From: Solobacterium moorei
Lineage (GTDB): Bacteria; Bacillota_I; Bacilli_A; Erysipelotrichales; Erysipelotrichaceae
Direction: 5' to 3'
Length of the DNA stretch: 64,000 nucleotides
Assembly: GCF_036323475.1 (NCBI RefSeq)
Contig: NZ_AP028934.1
Coordinates: 682,001-746,000 of the forward strand
Each line of letters starts with the position of its first letter. The stretch's first letter is position 1. The position numbers and the translations under genes are program-made. This document shows positions 37,313 to 46,996 of the stretch, piece by piece. The notes under the pieces are model-generated. The model was not told where the DNA came from. It searched no databases and worked only from the letters and a program-made list of their open reading frames with translations.

Positions 37313-37486
37313 GGTAGTTTGACAACAGTTTTGACCACTGAAAATTAGAGGGTTATAACTACAGAACTGATTTTTGCCGTATTGAGACTACAGAAATGTT
37401 TTCAGAGGTGGCATTGGAAATATTGAGACTATGAAACTACTGTTTATCCAGTTAGTAATTTGTATAACAAGGGAACTGTTAGTGGG
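37313..37486. other. Gene-free junction, probable right end of the element
   Basis: About 170 bp between the recombinase terminator and the next promoter. ATTGAGACTA occurs twice (37381-37390, 37422-37431). For large-serine-recombinase elements the attachment site usually lies close to the recombinase's 3' end, so attR is expected here; I cannot place the crossover without an empty site. Confidence 0.35.
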
Positions 37487-37515
37487 TTGATTTCAGACTA
37501 AAAATAGTTTATAAT
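37487..37515 (+). promoter_or_regulatory. Strong sigma-A type promoter
   Basis: TTGATT at 37487-37492, 17-base spacer, TATAAT at 37510-37515, located 30 bases upstream of the AbrB-like gene start. Confidence 0.7.
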
Positions 37516-37545
37516 TAGTCCGAAAGAAGTGGAGGGAAGAAAAAT

Positions 37546-37743
37546 ATGGTAGATTCATACATTTACCTTGATACATACGTTTTGCAACAGGATATGAGGG
37601 TCAGGCTGCCGAAAGCAATTCTCTCGAATATGGGTGTCAAAAAAGGTAAGACAAAATTTGATATTTATTTAGATTCGAAAGATAATACTTTGGTATTTCG
37701 TATCCATAATGGAAATGAAGGAGCTGCTAACAATGACAAATAA
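37546..37743 (+). CDS. AbrB/MazE-like small DNA-binding protein
   Basis: 65 residues starting MVDSYIYLDTYVLQQDMRVR, with the AbrB-like turn RLPKAILSNMGVKKGKTKFDIYL. GTGGAGGG ribosome site. Overlaps the start of the cytosine methyltransferase pseudogene by 11 bases, suggesting it once regulated that gene. Intact. Confidence 0.65.
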   Translation: MVDSYIYLDTYVLQQDMRVRLPKAILSNMGVKKGKTKFDIYLDSKDNTLVFRIHNGNEGAANNDK

Positions 37744-38486
37744 TTTGACTGCGGTTTCACTGTTTACCGGAGCCGGTGGAATGGATATAGGATTTGAGAC
37801 TGCAGGTGTAAAGGTTGTATTTGCCAACGAACTGATGGCTGAAGCGGCTGCAACCTACAACGCTAATCATGCAGAAGGTGTCATGGTCAACGGTGATATT
37901 AATAATGTAATGGATACTCTGGATCAATATCAAGGTGTTGATCTTGTGTTCGGAGGTCCTCCATGTCAAGGGTTTTCTGTTGCTGGAAAGATGAATCCGG
38001 ATTAAGCTGATTTTTACATTCCTTGATGTTGTTGAGAGAGTTCGTCCAAAAGCATTTGTAATGGAGAACGTTAAGGCCCTGGGAGTGCTGGAAAAATGGG
38101 AACCGATACGCAAGAGATACTTCAAAAGAGTTGATTAGTTGGGATATAATTGTGCGCCGTTTATTCTAAAAGCAACAGAATATGGTGTTTCTCAAAAACG
38201 AGAAAGAGTGTTCTTTATCGGGATTCGAGATAACGGCAATCCGTTTTTTACATATTTTATGAATGACTTTCTTCTTCAACAGAAAAACAAAGCTCCTGTT
38301 GTACGAGATTTATTAAAATCTTTAGGTCGAGCTGGTACAGAGCAGAATCCAAATACTTGTACGGCTAAAATTACGTTTGCCACACATCCAACTATGAGAA
38401 AGTCACCATACGCTGGTATGTATTTTAATGGTCAGGGAAGGCCGATTGATGTAGATGGGTATGCAAATACTCTTCCAGCTCCTTAG
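37733..38486 (+). pseudogene. DNA cytosine-5 methyltransferase, broken and truncated
   Basis: Motif I (VSLFTGAGGMDIGFETAG) and motif IV (FGGPPCQGFSVAGKMNPD) are intact, then a frame change with loss of a few codons gives TAA at 38003-38005. The frame continues as KLIFTFLDVVERVRP and the ENV motif (VMENVKALG), meets TAG just before 38139, and runs on as GVSQKRERVFFIGIRD to NTLPAP. The target-recognition region and C-terminal motifs IX-X are missing, replaced by relaxase-tail sequence. Inactive; no partner restriction gene is visible. Confidence 0.85.
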
Positions 38487-39274
38487 TAGGAAAATTTCAA
38501 ACAAAGTATTATGAATATAAGCAAGAGAAAAAAGACGAACTGGATAACAAAGCAGAACTTTTTAATCTCTATGAATACATCTCTATTTATCACGACTTGC
38601 AGGGAGAAAAAGCAAGAGCATTAAAACCTTATGCAAGCAATAAAAAGATGGCTGCTGACCTTAGAAGATTTTCAAAAGCATTCTATTACCTTAGAGATAA
38701 TAAGCTACAAACCATAGCAGACCCGCAAGAAAAAATAGGAACTCTTCAAGCAGAAAATAAGAACATCAATCAAGAAGTTAAGGTTAAAAGCAAAAGAATA
38801 GAAAACTTAAATAAGTGTTTCACTTATGCAGATATTATCAAAGACAACAAAGCAATCTATGAGGAATGGAGCAATAAAGCCTTATTCAAAGATAGCTTTT
38901 ACAAGTACCATAAAGATGAAATAGACAAATACAAAAGAGCAAGGGCAATCCTTGAAAAAATAACAGGTTCATCTGCGATTAAGAGTAAAGATTGGCAAAA
39001 AGAAATGAAAAGTCTTGAAGATGAAATTACGAAGCTCAATAAACAAGCTCAAACTATCAAAGAAGAATATGAAAATATTAACCATATCAAATATGCAGTA
39101 AAGATAGTCAATGATGATTATGGAATAGATTTATCCATTGAAATAGACAAGGCAATCAAGCGTGGAGAGAAACCAAGTGTAATTGCACAGATTAAAAAGT
39201 ACCAAGAGCAACAGGAAAAATACGAAAAGAAAAAAGAGAGAACAAAAGATAGTTATAGGAATTCGGAAAGGTAA
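38487..39274 (+). pseudogene. C-terminal fragment of a relaxase (coiled-coil tail)
   Basis: An open frame continuous from the methyltransferase break to 39274, about 260 codons, starting without a start codon. The sequence is helical and charged, with the pattern KKMAADLRRFSKAFYYL, then YADIIKDNKAIYEEW and IAQIKKYQEQQ, as in tails of MobA/relaxases of clostridial transposons. The nuclease half is missing, so this is the scar of another mobilizable element recombined into the methyltransferase gene. Confidence 0.6.
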
Positions 39275-39362
39275 GATGTTTTAACTTTATTAGGGGACTT
39301 TCAAGCACCGTAGGAAGCTGATATAGAAAAAATGATATAATGCATATGAATGGGGGCCTGAT

Positions 39363-40841
39363 GTGAAGAAGAAACTAAAACCGTTAGTTGATCATATAAT
39401 CTTAGTTTTATATTCAATTTGTATGTATATTTTATGGAAACTTTGTAAGTTAGGAGGAACACATTATTGGCTTAGAATGATGTTGCCTTTTGTGATTTTA
39501 CTGATTATCTTACTGTTAGTCAGATTAATATTAAAACATAGAGGGTATCGAGCAAGTTATTTTAAATTCCGTTTTGTTTTATTTGTTGCGATAAGTCTAG
39601 TGTTTGGAGGAATGATAGTACATACAGCAATCCCTTATAATGGAGCTTTATCTTGGAAAATTGATGATTTTTTAAATCATAAAAAGATAAATTTCACTCA
39701 TAATAATATTTATAAAAATGGTATTAATGGAGTGATAGACGATGTAGGAGAAAAAATTTCTTTGCCAGAAAAACTTTATGTATCCGATGATTTCTGTATT
39801 GAATTCACAGAAGACGGAACAATTACAAATGTAGAAACAATGCTATATGGAGAAAACGACAAGGGACAGTTGAAAGGCTTTTTGCTTTCTTATGATTATA
39901 AAAAAGAGAATAGAATCAATGTATGGCTTAATGAAGGTGAAGGTCTTAGTATTAATCCGGATAAGTTGTTAAATCCTTTTTTTGCAATTCTTAAGCAATC
40001 CTCTTATAAAGAACAAGTTCATAGTTGGAATTTGGTAAAACAGGATCAAACATACGCCTTTTTATATTCAGGAAAGCAAACGGTTAATTCAGAAGATGGA
40101 CTCTTTATACTAGATGGAGATGCAGATGGTGATGGAAAATATAATTCAGGATTATCGACTTCTAAATTAGCAAGCGGAGGAGAATTTAATGGGTATAAGG
40201 CGTCTCTTTATATAAAAAATCACAAAGACATACCTTCTGTTAGTTATCTTATGGAGCCGCAATATATATCATCGAAAATGCTTGAAAATAGGCATAACAG
40301 CAAAATGCTTAAAGATGCAAAGAGTTCAAAAAGCTGGATTACAGATGAAAATAATGGTACGGTATACACCTTTACTCTTGATAATAAAAAAGTAGGATAT
40401 AGGCTTAAAGTTGTGGATGCTGCGGCTGGTTCAAGGTTCTATGCATTAGAAAAAACAATAGATGGTGGGAATAATTGGAAAATGATTAATGAGAATCCTT
40501 TTATGGATAACGCAGGTGTAGCAGAAGGAATAATATTCTTTTCAAATGATTTTGGTTTTATTGGAATTCAGGGGGCATCTGGAGAATACTCTCAAATATA
40601 TAACACAAAAGATGGAGGACTTACTTTTAGCGAGGTTAATTTACCTATGGATAAGGTGACCGATATACCAAAAGAGGGAAAAGAAATTGGACTAAAATTG
40701 GATGATTATAAGTATCTTTCTATGCCTGAAAGTAAGGGGAATAAATTATATATTACTGTTACAGTAGGAGAATATGAATCCAATGGGATTCAATTTTATT
40801 CTGAAGATGATGGAGAAAATTGGAATATTTTAACGAAATAA
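39363..40841 (+). CDS. Membrane-anchored BNR/Asp-box repeat protein, unknown function
   Basis: 492 residues. About three N-terminal membrane helices (residues 5-85), then a large external region with repeated Asp-box patterns (TIDGGNNWKMI, TKDGGLTFSEV, SEDDGENWNIL), as in beta-propellers of sialidase or Ycf48-like type. GTG start after a GGGGG stretch; modest. No catalytic motif recognised. Clusters with a broken small membrane gene and a lipoprotein downstream, which may form one surface unit. Confidence 0.65.
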   Translation: MKKKLKPLVDHIILVLYSICMYILWKLCKLGGTHYWLRMMLPFVILLIILLLVRLILKHRGYRASYFKFRFVLFVAISLVFGGMIVHTAIPYNGALSWKIDDFLNHKKINFTHNNIYKNGINGVIDDVGEKISLPEKLYVSDDFCIEFTEDGTITNVETMLYGENDKGQLKGFLLSYDYKKENRINVWLNEGEGLSINPDKLLNPFFAILKQSSYKEQVHSWNLVKQDQTYAFLYSGKQTVNSEDGLFILDGDADGDGKYNSGLSTSKLASGGEFNGYKASLYIKNHKDIPSVSYLMEPQYISSKMLENRHNSKMLKDAKSSKSWITDENNGTVYTFTLDNKKVGYRLKVVDAAAGSRFYALEKTIDGGNNWKMINENPFMDNAGVAEGIIFFSNDFGFIGIQGASGEYSQIYNTKDGGLTFSEVNLPMDKVTDIPKEGKEIGLKLDDYKYLSMPESKGNKLYITVTVGEYESNGIQFYSEDDGENWNILTK

Positions 40842-40876
40842 AAAATTTGAACTTGAGAATGATTTAGGTAGAATAA

Positions 40877-41313
40877 ATGAAAAAATTTCTTTTTATTACT
40901 ATGCTAGTTTGTTTTGTTGTAATAGACGGCTATACTGCTTTATTAGTTTTAGGTGATTTGATAATACCTACAACTACAATAGAAGTTACCAATCAAAGCG
41001 AGGATATTGTTGCAAAGGTAAAAGAGCAATTTAACATTAATTATGAGATAAAGGAAATTGAATATAGCCGGGTTTTCCAGATGGATATGAATTAGAAATA
41101 TATGATTCTGTAGGAGCTAAAGAACATTTTTTTGAAGATGATGGATTTGAAAATAGTGAAATAGATGCTTACTTTCAGAAATTAAATATAGACACACCTA
41201 AATATTTGAAAGTTTTAATAATAGAAATCATTCTTGAATATCTTCTAATTATAGCAATAATTAGAAGATATAAAATCAAGCAAATAAATCACAAGAAGAT
41301 AAATAGATATTAA
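40877..41313 (+). pseudogene. Small membrane protein with one frameshift
   Basis: Begins MKKFLFITMLVCFVVIDGY (signal/anchor helix) and reads to EIEYSR, then frame-shifts at a GGG run (41070-41072) and stops at 41095. The other frame continues GFPDGYELEIYDS through a second helix (LIIEIILEYLLIIAIIRR) to TAA at 41311-41313. One missing G would restore a 146-residue two-helix protein. No family recognised. Confidence 0.55.
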
Positions 41314-41344
41314 TGCTTATTTGTGAAGAAAGAGGTTTATAATT

Positions 41345-42004
41345 ATGCCTTTAATCAGAAAGATAACAGTAATAATTATGATATTGTTAATTGTGGGATC
41401 TATTACATCTTGTAAATCTGAAAATTTTGAAGTTGAGCCACTTAATGTAAAAATAATTGATGATACTAATCCTGCCTTTAATTTCTCGGTTGCAAAATAT
41501 GTTGAGCAATATAACAAGTATTATGAGAAAGATTATGGAGAAAAATATTTAATTCCAACTCCAGCTAAAGAGGCTGATTCATATGGGTTCAAGGAGGATG
41601 AGAAGCTTTTTTCTCTCCCTGAATTAGGAATATCATCAAAAGGTAGTGGCAATGAGGTAAGGCAGGTTACGATTACATTTGACTGGCACAGTTATTCTGA
41701 TACATTATATAAAAAACATGAAAAGATGTCTTTTTACGCACTTAAAGTAGTATTGCCAGATATGAAAGATGACGAAATTAAAGAAATTTACTCTAAAGCT
41801 ATGGATATCGGATATAATAATCCTAGAGATAAATGGTACGACCAAAATGAAGCACCATATGCGTTGTTTTATAGAGGAAATGTTGGGATATATACATATT
41901 TCTCGTTGGGTGAAAGTCAGTTTTTTTGTATTATACCGGTAACAAAAAATACACTTGAGGAGTATTCAAATAAAGATGTTAAGTTATTTGAAGTTAAAAA
42001 GTAA
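41345..42004 (+). CDS. Putative lipoprotein, unknown function
   Basis: 219 residues. A basic N-terminus and hydrophobic stretch end in a lipobox-like GSITSC (Cys about residue 23), so it is probably lipid-anchored. The rest is mixed, with no recognised domain. Starts 31 bases after the broken gene; the ribosome site is AAGAGG-like. Terminator 100 bases downstream. Confidence 0.6.
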   Translation: MPLIRKITVIIMILLIVGSITSCKSENFEVEPLNVKIIDDTNPAFNFSVAKYVEQYNKYYEKDYGEKYLIPTPAKEADSYGFKEDEKLFSLPELGISSKGSGNEVRQVTITFDWHSYSDTLYKKHEKMSFYALKVVLPDMKDDEIKEIYSKAMDIGYNNPRDKWYDQNEAPYALFYRGNVGIYTYFSLGESQFFCIIPVTKNTLEEYSNKDVKLFEVKK

Positions 42005-42107
42005 ATGATTACAAGCGTTAAAATATTGTGATGGAATTCTACTAAAATATAAGAATAGCTAAATCTAAATTTGTTAAACTAACAATATAATAAAAATTAA
42101 AACAGGA

Positions 42108-42137
42108 ACAGTAAATCAAGAAGGTTTACTGTTTTTT
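42108..42137 (+). terminator. Rho-independent terminator
   Basis: ACAGTAAA (42108-42115) pairs with TTTACTGT (42125-42132), loop of nine, followed by T6. Confidence 0.75.
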
Positions 42138-42166
42138 CTTTGCCCAAAAGATGGAAAGGAGGACTT

Positions 42167-42331
42167 ATGGAAGAAGAAAAAAGAGGAACAAAAGCACCGC
42201 CTAATAAACGGTTAATTATGGATATTGGAAAGACAAAATACACTGTAAACTTGCATTTTAAGCAAGGAACAGGCGAAACATACAAAGATAAAATACTAAA
42301 GTTAATTAAGAGAGAAACAGAAAAGATATAA
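42167..42331 (+). CDS. TnpW-like transposon protein, 54 aa
   Basis: 54 residues starting MEEEKRGTKAPPNKRLIMDI, with the TnpW-like pattern IGKTKYTVNLHFKQG and KDKILKLIKRE. AAAGGAGG ribosome site seven bases upstream decides the start at 42167. TnpW-like genes accompany clostridial mobile elements; function unknown. Confidence 0.6.
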   Translation: MEEEKRGTKAPPNKRLIMDIGKTKYTVNLHFKQGTGETYKDKILKLIKRETEKI

Positions 42332-42363
42332 ATTTATCAAAGAATTTTTATTTATGTCCTTGA

Positions 42364-42540
42364 CAAATCTTCCCAAATGGGGCAGACATCCATGAAATAA
42401 TCGTGATTTGTCGCAAAGAAGACTGCCCACCCGATATGAAACTGAGCGGCCTTCATGGATATCTTGGTAGCTTTGCATACCAGGACATGATGTATTATTA
42501 CTGGGATATTTATGAATGGATTGCGAATACATTGCACTGA
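42364..42540 (+). pseudogene. Unrecognised coding remnant (58 codons)
   Basis: Open frame without a start codon reading FPNGADIHEIIVICRKEDC to LHGYLGSFAYQDMMYYYWDI and a TGA. The composition looks protein-like, but I recognise no family. Probably the tail of a lost element gene. Confidence 0.3.
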
Positions 42541-42596
42541 ACGGATGAGGTGTTCATATCGAGTGTAACAATATTCAGCACGATATTACCTCCTCG

Positions 42597-42800
42597 TTAG
42601 TCTTTTACCGTTTCCATGATGTCCTCCAGTGTGCAGTCCATAGCTACACAGATTTTTAGAAGCACATCTGTGGTGATATTTGCTCCTTTGCTCAGTTTGG
42701 CAATGGAGGCCGAACTGACACCGCTTCTTTCGGCGAGATCACGCTTGTTCATGTTTTTATCTATCAGCATTTTCCATAATTTATTGTAGCTAATACGCAT
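42597..42800 (-). CDS. XRE-family regulator, 67 aa
   Basis: Starts MRISYNKLWKMLIDKNMNK, recognition region AERSGVSSASIAKLSKGA, tail LLKICVAMDCTLEDIM. Same small XRE group as the protein at 17074-17295. AGGAGGAAG ribosome site. It lies 37 bases after the ABC-3C ATPase gene on the same strand and may regulate that system. Confidence 0.75.
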   Translation of the reverse strand: MRISYNKLWKMLIDKNMNKRDLAERSGVSSASIAKLSKGANITTDVLLKICVAMDCTLEDIMETVKD

Positions 42801-42836
42801 ATCTTCCTCCTGCTTTGCGTGATAATAATAAGGAAA

Positions 42837-44316
42837 TTACAAATCCTCTGGGTTATAAACATCGTTCAAAAAACCATAGCGCCCTTCGGTTTTGTTTCGT
42901 GAAAATCTAATCACATGGATACCGGCTTCAGCATTCTCGTCAGGAACAAACGGCATACGTTTTGTCTGTTCTACGATAATGACCTGGCGCTCATGAGCGT
43001 TGGCAATAAGATACTCAATGAAATTTTGCTTAATCGTATCGCTTTGTTCCTTGTGCTCTGCCTCGGATAATTGGGTCAGCGAGGAGTCTACCGCATAAAA
43101 ACCGGGAGCATTCCTCTTCAAATCCAGATAACCTGGGCTGTAGTTGCTCGGAAATCATAGCATCAATATCATTTTTCTTTTCTTCCAGTGTGCGAATTGT
43201 AGTAATAATGGCTTCTTGCTGATGTTCTAAGCTTTGCTGTGCATCACTCAGTTCTGACAGATTACGTTTGATTTTTTCAAGTTCCGCTGCAGATGCGTTA
43301 ATAAATGAGGTGTTCTGTACGCGTTCGGTTTCTTCTCCACAGATAGGGCATTTGACTTTTTTGCGAATTGCTGAAACAGTTGATGCGCCGTCAACAATAA
43401 AACCAATACGTCTTATGTCAGATTGGTATTGCTGCCTAAGAACGGCAAAATTATGTCCGACTGTCCTGGATTCAGAAAGTTTACCGTTCCACTCATAAAT
43501 CTGTGTCATTAATTGCTGACTTTCTCGGGCAGCAGTATCCACTTGTACTTGTAATTTTGCGATTTCTTTTTTTATCTGCTCAACACTTGAACGAGGGTTT
43601 GTAATATTGGATGAAGAGAGTGTTTCCTCCAACGTTTCACGCTTTCTTGTCAACTCATCGACCTTTTCCTGAATATAGCCAATGAGGGCTTTCTTCTTTG
43701 CTTCGCTTATTTTTGGATCTTCATCTGCGATGAGATTGTTTGCATCCTGTCCTGTTAGAAGATATAACAAGACAGCAGCGGATGCCGTATGTCCAACACT
43801 CCCGGGTGCCAGCAATGCGGAACTTTCCCTTGCAACATCTGCTTGCCGGATAAAAAAGAGGTGAAGCATACTTCGCCATGTCAAGTCCTGTGTCTTTGAT
43901 CCCTGTTCAGCTGAACGAACAGAATGAACCCCATCAATTCCAAGTAGATGAAGATACACGGCGTTGATATTCTTTTTTGCTTTATGACCTACGCTATAAG
44001 TACCATGATCAACTGTTGGATCGGTACCGCTGACAGTAATTTTTGTATCCCCTATTGTACGTTCGAGAATGACTGTTCCGTTTGCTGTTACCAAATGGAG
44101 TGCAATACGTTCATAACCATAGTTGTTATCTACGATTTTTGAAGGATGATTCTTTCTGGGAGTAAAGCCAAATGCATAATCCAAACAGTCCATCACAAGG
44201 CTCTTTCCGGTATTAGATGGTCCAAGAATAAAATTCAAACCCGGTTTAAAGTCAATTACTGTTGTTTTGTGTCCACCGCCGGACACGGTGAGTTTATCAA
44301 TATAGAACCTATTCAT
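42837..44316 (-). pseudogene. ABC-3C ATPase (SMC-like) with internal deletion
   Basis: N-terminal P-loop half is intact: GLNFILGPSNTGKSLVMDCL (Walker A near residue 32), a zinc-like CPICGEE in the coiled coil, ending at DAMISEQLQPRLS. At about 43150 the frame changes and reads GYLDLKRNAPGFYAVDSSLT (Walker B/D-loop) and on to GRYGFLNDVYNPEDL. The second half of the coiled coil and the ABC signature between them, about 200 residues, are missing. The first frame ends at 43030. Overlaps the middle component by eight bases. The ATPase, and therefore the system, is probably dead. Confidence 0.8.
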
Positions 44317-44770
44317 GTCCGACCTCCTTTAATGATTGAATAGTAAGCTTGTTGATTTCCTTCAACATGTTAGGCGCATCTGTTTTATCAAAACTATCGA
44401 CCACGGATTGAACTACGAGAATGTATTCCTTGGCATAGCCACTTGTAAGTTTAGAGCATAGCGTTTTACCGGAATCCAAAAGTGAATACCTGTATCCACT
44501 CGAAGTGGGATATAGCCGAACATACTTATCCAAAACGAGATTTTTCAATGCTGAAGAAACCATCTGCTTTCTTGCAGGAAATTCGCTATATCTGTAGTTG
44601 CTATAACCGTGAAGGTTCTCATCGAGCAATCCAAAATCCGCAGCATAAACAGCTATAAAATCAATCTCTCCTATTTGTTGTTCGTCTAATTTTGCAGGCG
44701 AGAGTTCATTCAACATCAGAAGGATACGGAGAGATATTTCAAAGGCAGAGCCGATGGCTGATTCATTCAT
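44309..44770 (-). CDS. ABC-three component system, middle component 2
   Basis: 153 residues beginning MNESAIGSAFEISLRILLML, with IDFIAVYAADFGLLDENLHG and a winged-helix-like C-terminus, matching the ABC-3C middle component. ATG at 44770 is chosen because it forms an ATGA overlap with the stop of the upstream gene, has AAGGAG upstream and agrees with the family start; an in-frame ATG eight codons earlier is rejected. It connects the ATPase with the effector-type component. Confidence 0.8.
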   Translation of the reverse strand: MNESAIGSAFEISLRILLMLNELSPAKLDEQQIGEIDFIAVYAADFGLLDENLHGYSNYRYSEFPARKQMVSSALKNLVLDKYVRLYPTSSGYRYSLLDSGKTLCSKLTSGYAKEYILVVQSVVDSFDKTDAPNMLKEINKLTIQSLKEVGHE

Positions 44771-45699
44771 TGCTTCTTTCTTCTCCTTGTCCATGTCAGT
44801 TTTCCGTCATTAACGAGGTGGTGACACACACCTTTTTTGATTCTTCCGCTTATCCAATAGGGTGATGCACTTAGTATGTAGTTTGTGACTGGAGCGATAA
44901 CTGCTTGTTCCATAACGGCAAGCAGTCGTTCATATCCATTGGGGTGTGTTCGCCTTGCAGTGTCTTTTATACCGTTATAAGTTTCATCTTTTAATACATC
45001 AAATTGTCCTGTCAGGCTGTTTCCCTTTAACTCCAATACACCGCGCCGAATTGTTTCCGCAGCATAGAAATCAATGCGGCGGTCTTCAAAGTCGTCAGAG
45101 TAATCAGGAAACGATGAGAGTTCATCTGTCGAGAATGAATCCATTCCCTCGGCATCACCGTATGCCAGACATAGTTCTTCAATATATTTTTGCTCATACT
45201 GGGTCGCTACCTTCGGCACCGGCACATTTGTCGGGCGAGGTAGCGATTTTATTTTTCTCTGGATGTCATCAATAAGCTTTAAATCAAGATCAGTTTCCTG
45301 TGTAGCTTGGGTTATAGGAGTGGAGTTGATGATATCCAGGACTATGCTCTCAAGTATATCAGCACAGGCGGTAGAAGGATCATCGTTTGAGATGCTAATG
45401 CTATCCAGCCATGCCACAACATTGTCATAGGAGTCGGACTCATCCATTCTTTCCCATATCCAATTCGAGAATTTGCTTTTGTCACGATGGTCGTAGAGGA
45501 ACTGCGCGTCCCTTGGCTGAATCGTGCGGTCACCTTTTATGTAGCGGTATTTTGTGTCAGGCTTTCGCTTCATGAGTTTACAGGAGTCCATAGCGGCATC
45601 TTGTACGAAGTTGCCGATAAGTTCTGTGAAATATTCGTGTTCAGATTTGCCGAACGAAATGAACGGCGAAAGGCCTGAAGCATATTCAGAAAACGTCAT
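44767..45699 (-). CDS. ABC-three component system, effector/CTD component
   Basis: 310 residues. Variable N-terminus (EYFTELIGNFV, FLYDHRDKSKFSNWIWERM) and the conserved C-terminal ABC-3C domain with RIDFYAAETIRRGVLEL, FDVLKDETYNGI, YERLLAVMEQA and KKGVCHHLVNDGKL. In this family of predicted conflict systems the component carries the toxic or sensing module; no nuclease motif is visible. First gene of the three-gene operon; AGGAGG ribosome site. Intact, unlike the ATPase. Confidence 0.78.
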   Translation of the reverse strand: MTFSEYASGLSPFISFGKSEHEYFTELIGNFVQDAAMDSCKLMKRKPDTKYRYIKGDRTIQPRDAQFLYDHRDKSKFSNWIWERMDESDSYDNVVAWLDSISISNDDPSTACADILESIVLDIINSTPITQATQETDLDLKLIDDIQRKIKSLPRPTNVPVPKVATQYEQKYIEELCLAYGDAEGMDSFSTDELSSFPDYSDDFEDRRIDFYAAETIRRGVLELKGNSLTGQFDVLKDETYNGIKDTARRTHPNGYERLLAVMEQAVIAPVTNYILSASPYWISGRIKKGVCHHLVNDGKLTWTRRRKKQ

Positions 45700-45791
45700 G
45701 CCCTATTTCCTCCTGTTTCAAGATTTACCTCTGTCCGTGAGTGTCCGAGTGCGTCCGTCAAGTCCGATTTTCAAAGATACGATTTTACTAA

Positions 45792-46205
45792 ACTGGTATA
45801 TGTAAGGCGGGCGAAAAGCTGTACCTCGATCCGTCTCTGGAGTCCTTTGCCCAGGAAGAGCAGCGCGAAGCGATGGAGCAGGATGACCGAGAAGGTATCG
45901 TGCGTGAGTATCTGGATATGCTCCTGCCCGACGCCTGGGACGATATGGATATGTACCGCCGCCGGGATTATTTCCGCGATCCCACCGATCCCACAAGGCC
46001 GGAAGGCGTGAGGAAGCGCATGGAGGTATCCAACCTTGAGATCTGGTGCGAGTGTTTCGGCAATCCGAAGGAGGATATCAAACCATCCGACAGATATGCC
46101 ATCGCCGCCATCATGAAACGGCTGAAGGACTGGGAGAAAACGGACATCAGAAAGCGCATCCCGGCCTACGGTCAGCAGCGGGTCTATATCAGAAAGAAGG
46201 AGTGA
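45792..46205 (+). pseudogene. C-terminal fragment of a VapE-like phage protein
   Basis: Open frame without its own start, reading AGEKLYLDPSLESFAQEE and the typical end WCECFGNPKEDIKPSD, IAAIMKRLKDW and AYGQQRVYIRKKE of virulence-associated protein E/phage primase-helicases. The GC content (near 60%) is far above both neighbours, marking it as foreign. The left break lies just before 45792. Confidence 0.75.
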
Positions 46206-46416
46206 CAAGCCATACCCGGTTGTCACACCAATGGCAGATCGTCACGCGAGGAAACATAAGGCTTTGACGGTTTATGACGGACAAGACAGAAAAATCTATA
46301 TTAAATTAAATCTTTATTCATTAAGTATAGCGTACCCGTAACACGTGTATTTCGCGCGTATAGGGATTTTTGGCACTTGTCCGTCATCTCGTCACAAACA
46401 GATTGGAGGAATCATC

Positions 46417-46752
46417 ATGGTAAGCAAAAAAGAAAGAACAATGGAAAGATACATGAAAGCGGGTGCCGAGATGCGTCTGTTCAAGAACCTGGGGGCAAAA
46501 ATGATCACCGATATCAGCTGTGTGCTGTCGGCGGCTGACCAAGACAAACTGATGAGGGCGATGGATAAGGTGAGCGAGGTCTGCTCCCGTGCGGAGGACA
46601 ATATGTTCCGCGACCATCCGCAGCTCTCCAATGAGTACACTGATGTGTTCTATGGGAACGTGGAGAGTGAACCGAGAAATGATGTGGACAGAAAGATCAT
46701 CGGGATGGCAAGGGAGGCAGCGGATGGACTCTTTACGGGAAAAAGACATTGA
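46417..46752 (+). CDS. Small phage protein of unknown function
   Basis: 111 residues starting MVSKKERTMERYMKAGAEMR, GC-rich, with TTGGAGGA eight bases upstream. It contains CVLSAADQDKLMRAMDKV and ends GLFTGKRH. Proteins of this size lie between VapE and VRR-NUC genes in Firmicute prophages. Overlaps the VRR-NUC start by 29 bases. Confidence 0.6.
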   Translation: MVSKKERTMERYMKAGAEMRLFKNLGAKMITDISCVLSAADQDKLMRAMDKVSEVCSRAEDNMFRDHPQLSNEYTDVFYGNVESEPRNDVDRKIIGMAREAADGLFTGKRH

Positions 46753-46990
46753 GAAGAAATTTGTGGCGGCGGTCAGGAAGGCCGACAGTCTTGCACCGAA
46801 GTTTACAAGTCCGGGATGGGATGGTGTGCCTGACCGCATCGTCCTCCTCCCTGCCGGACGCATCGCTTTTGTGGAACTTAAAGCGCCCGGGAAAGTGATG
46901 CGGCCTCTGCAGGTGAGAAGGAAAAAGCAGCTGGAGAGCCTGGGCTTTCGGGTCTTCTGCGTGGACAGGCCGGAGCAGATCGGAGGTGTG
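46724..46990 (+). pseudogene. VRR-NUC phage nuclease lacking its C-terminus
   Basis: Starts MDSLREKDIEKKFVAAVRKA, with the nuclease core SPGWDGVPDRIVLLP and AFVELKAPGK, and reaches FCVDRPEQIGG. No stop codon: the frame runs directly into the next gene at about 46990, where base composition falls sharply. Replication-fork-type VRR nucleases are standard in such prophages. This is the right edge of the prophage scrap. Confidence 0.75.
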
Positions 46991-46996
46991 GTTATA

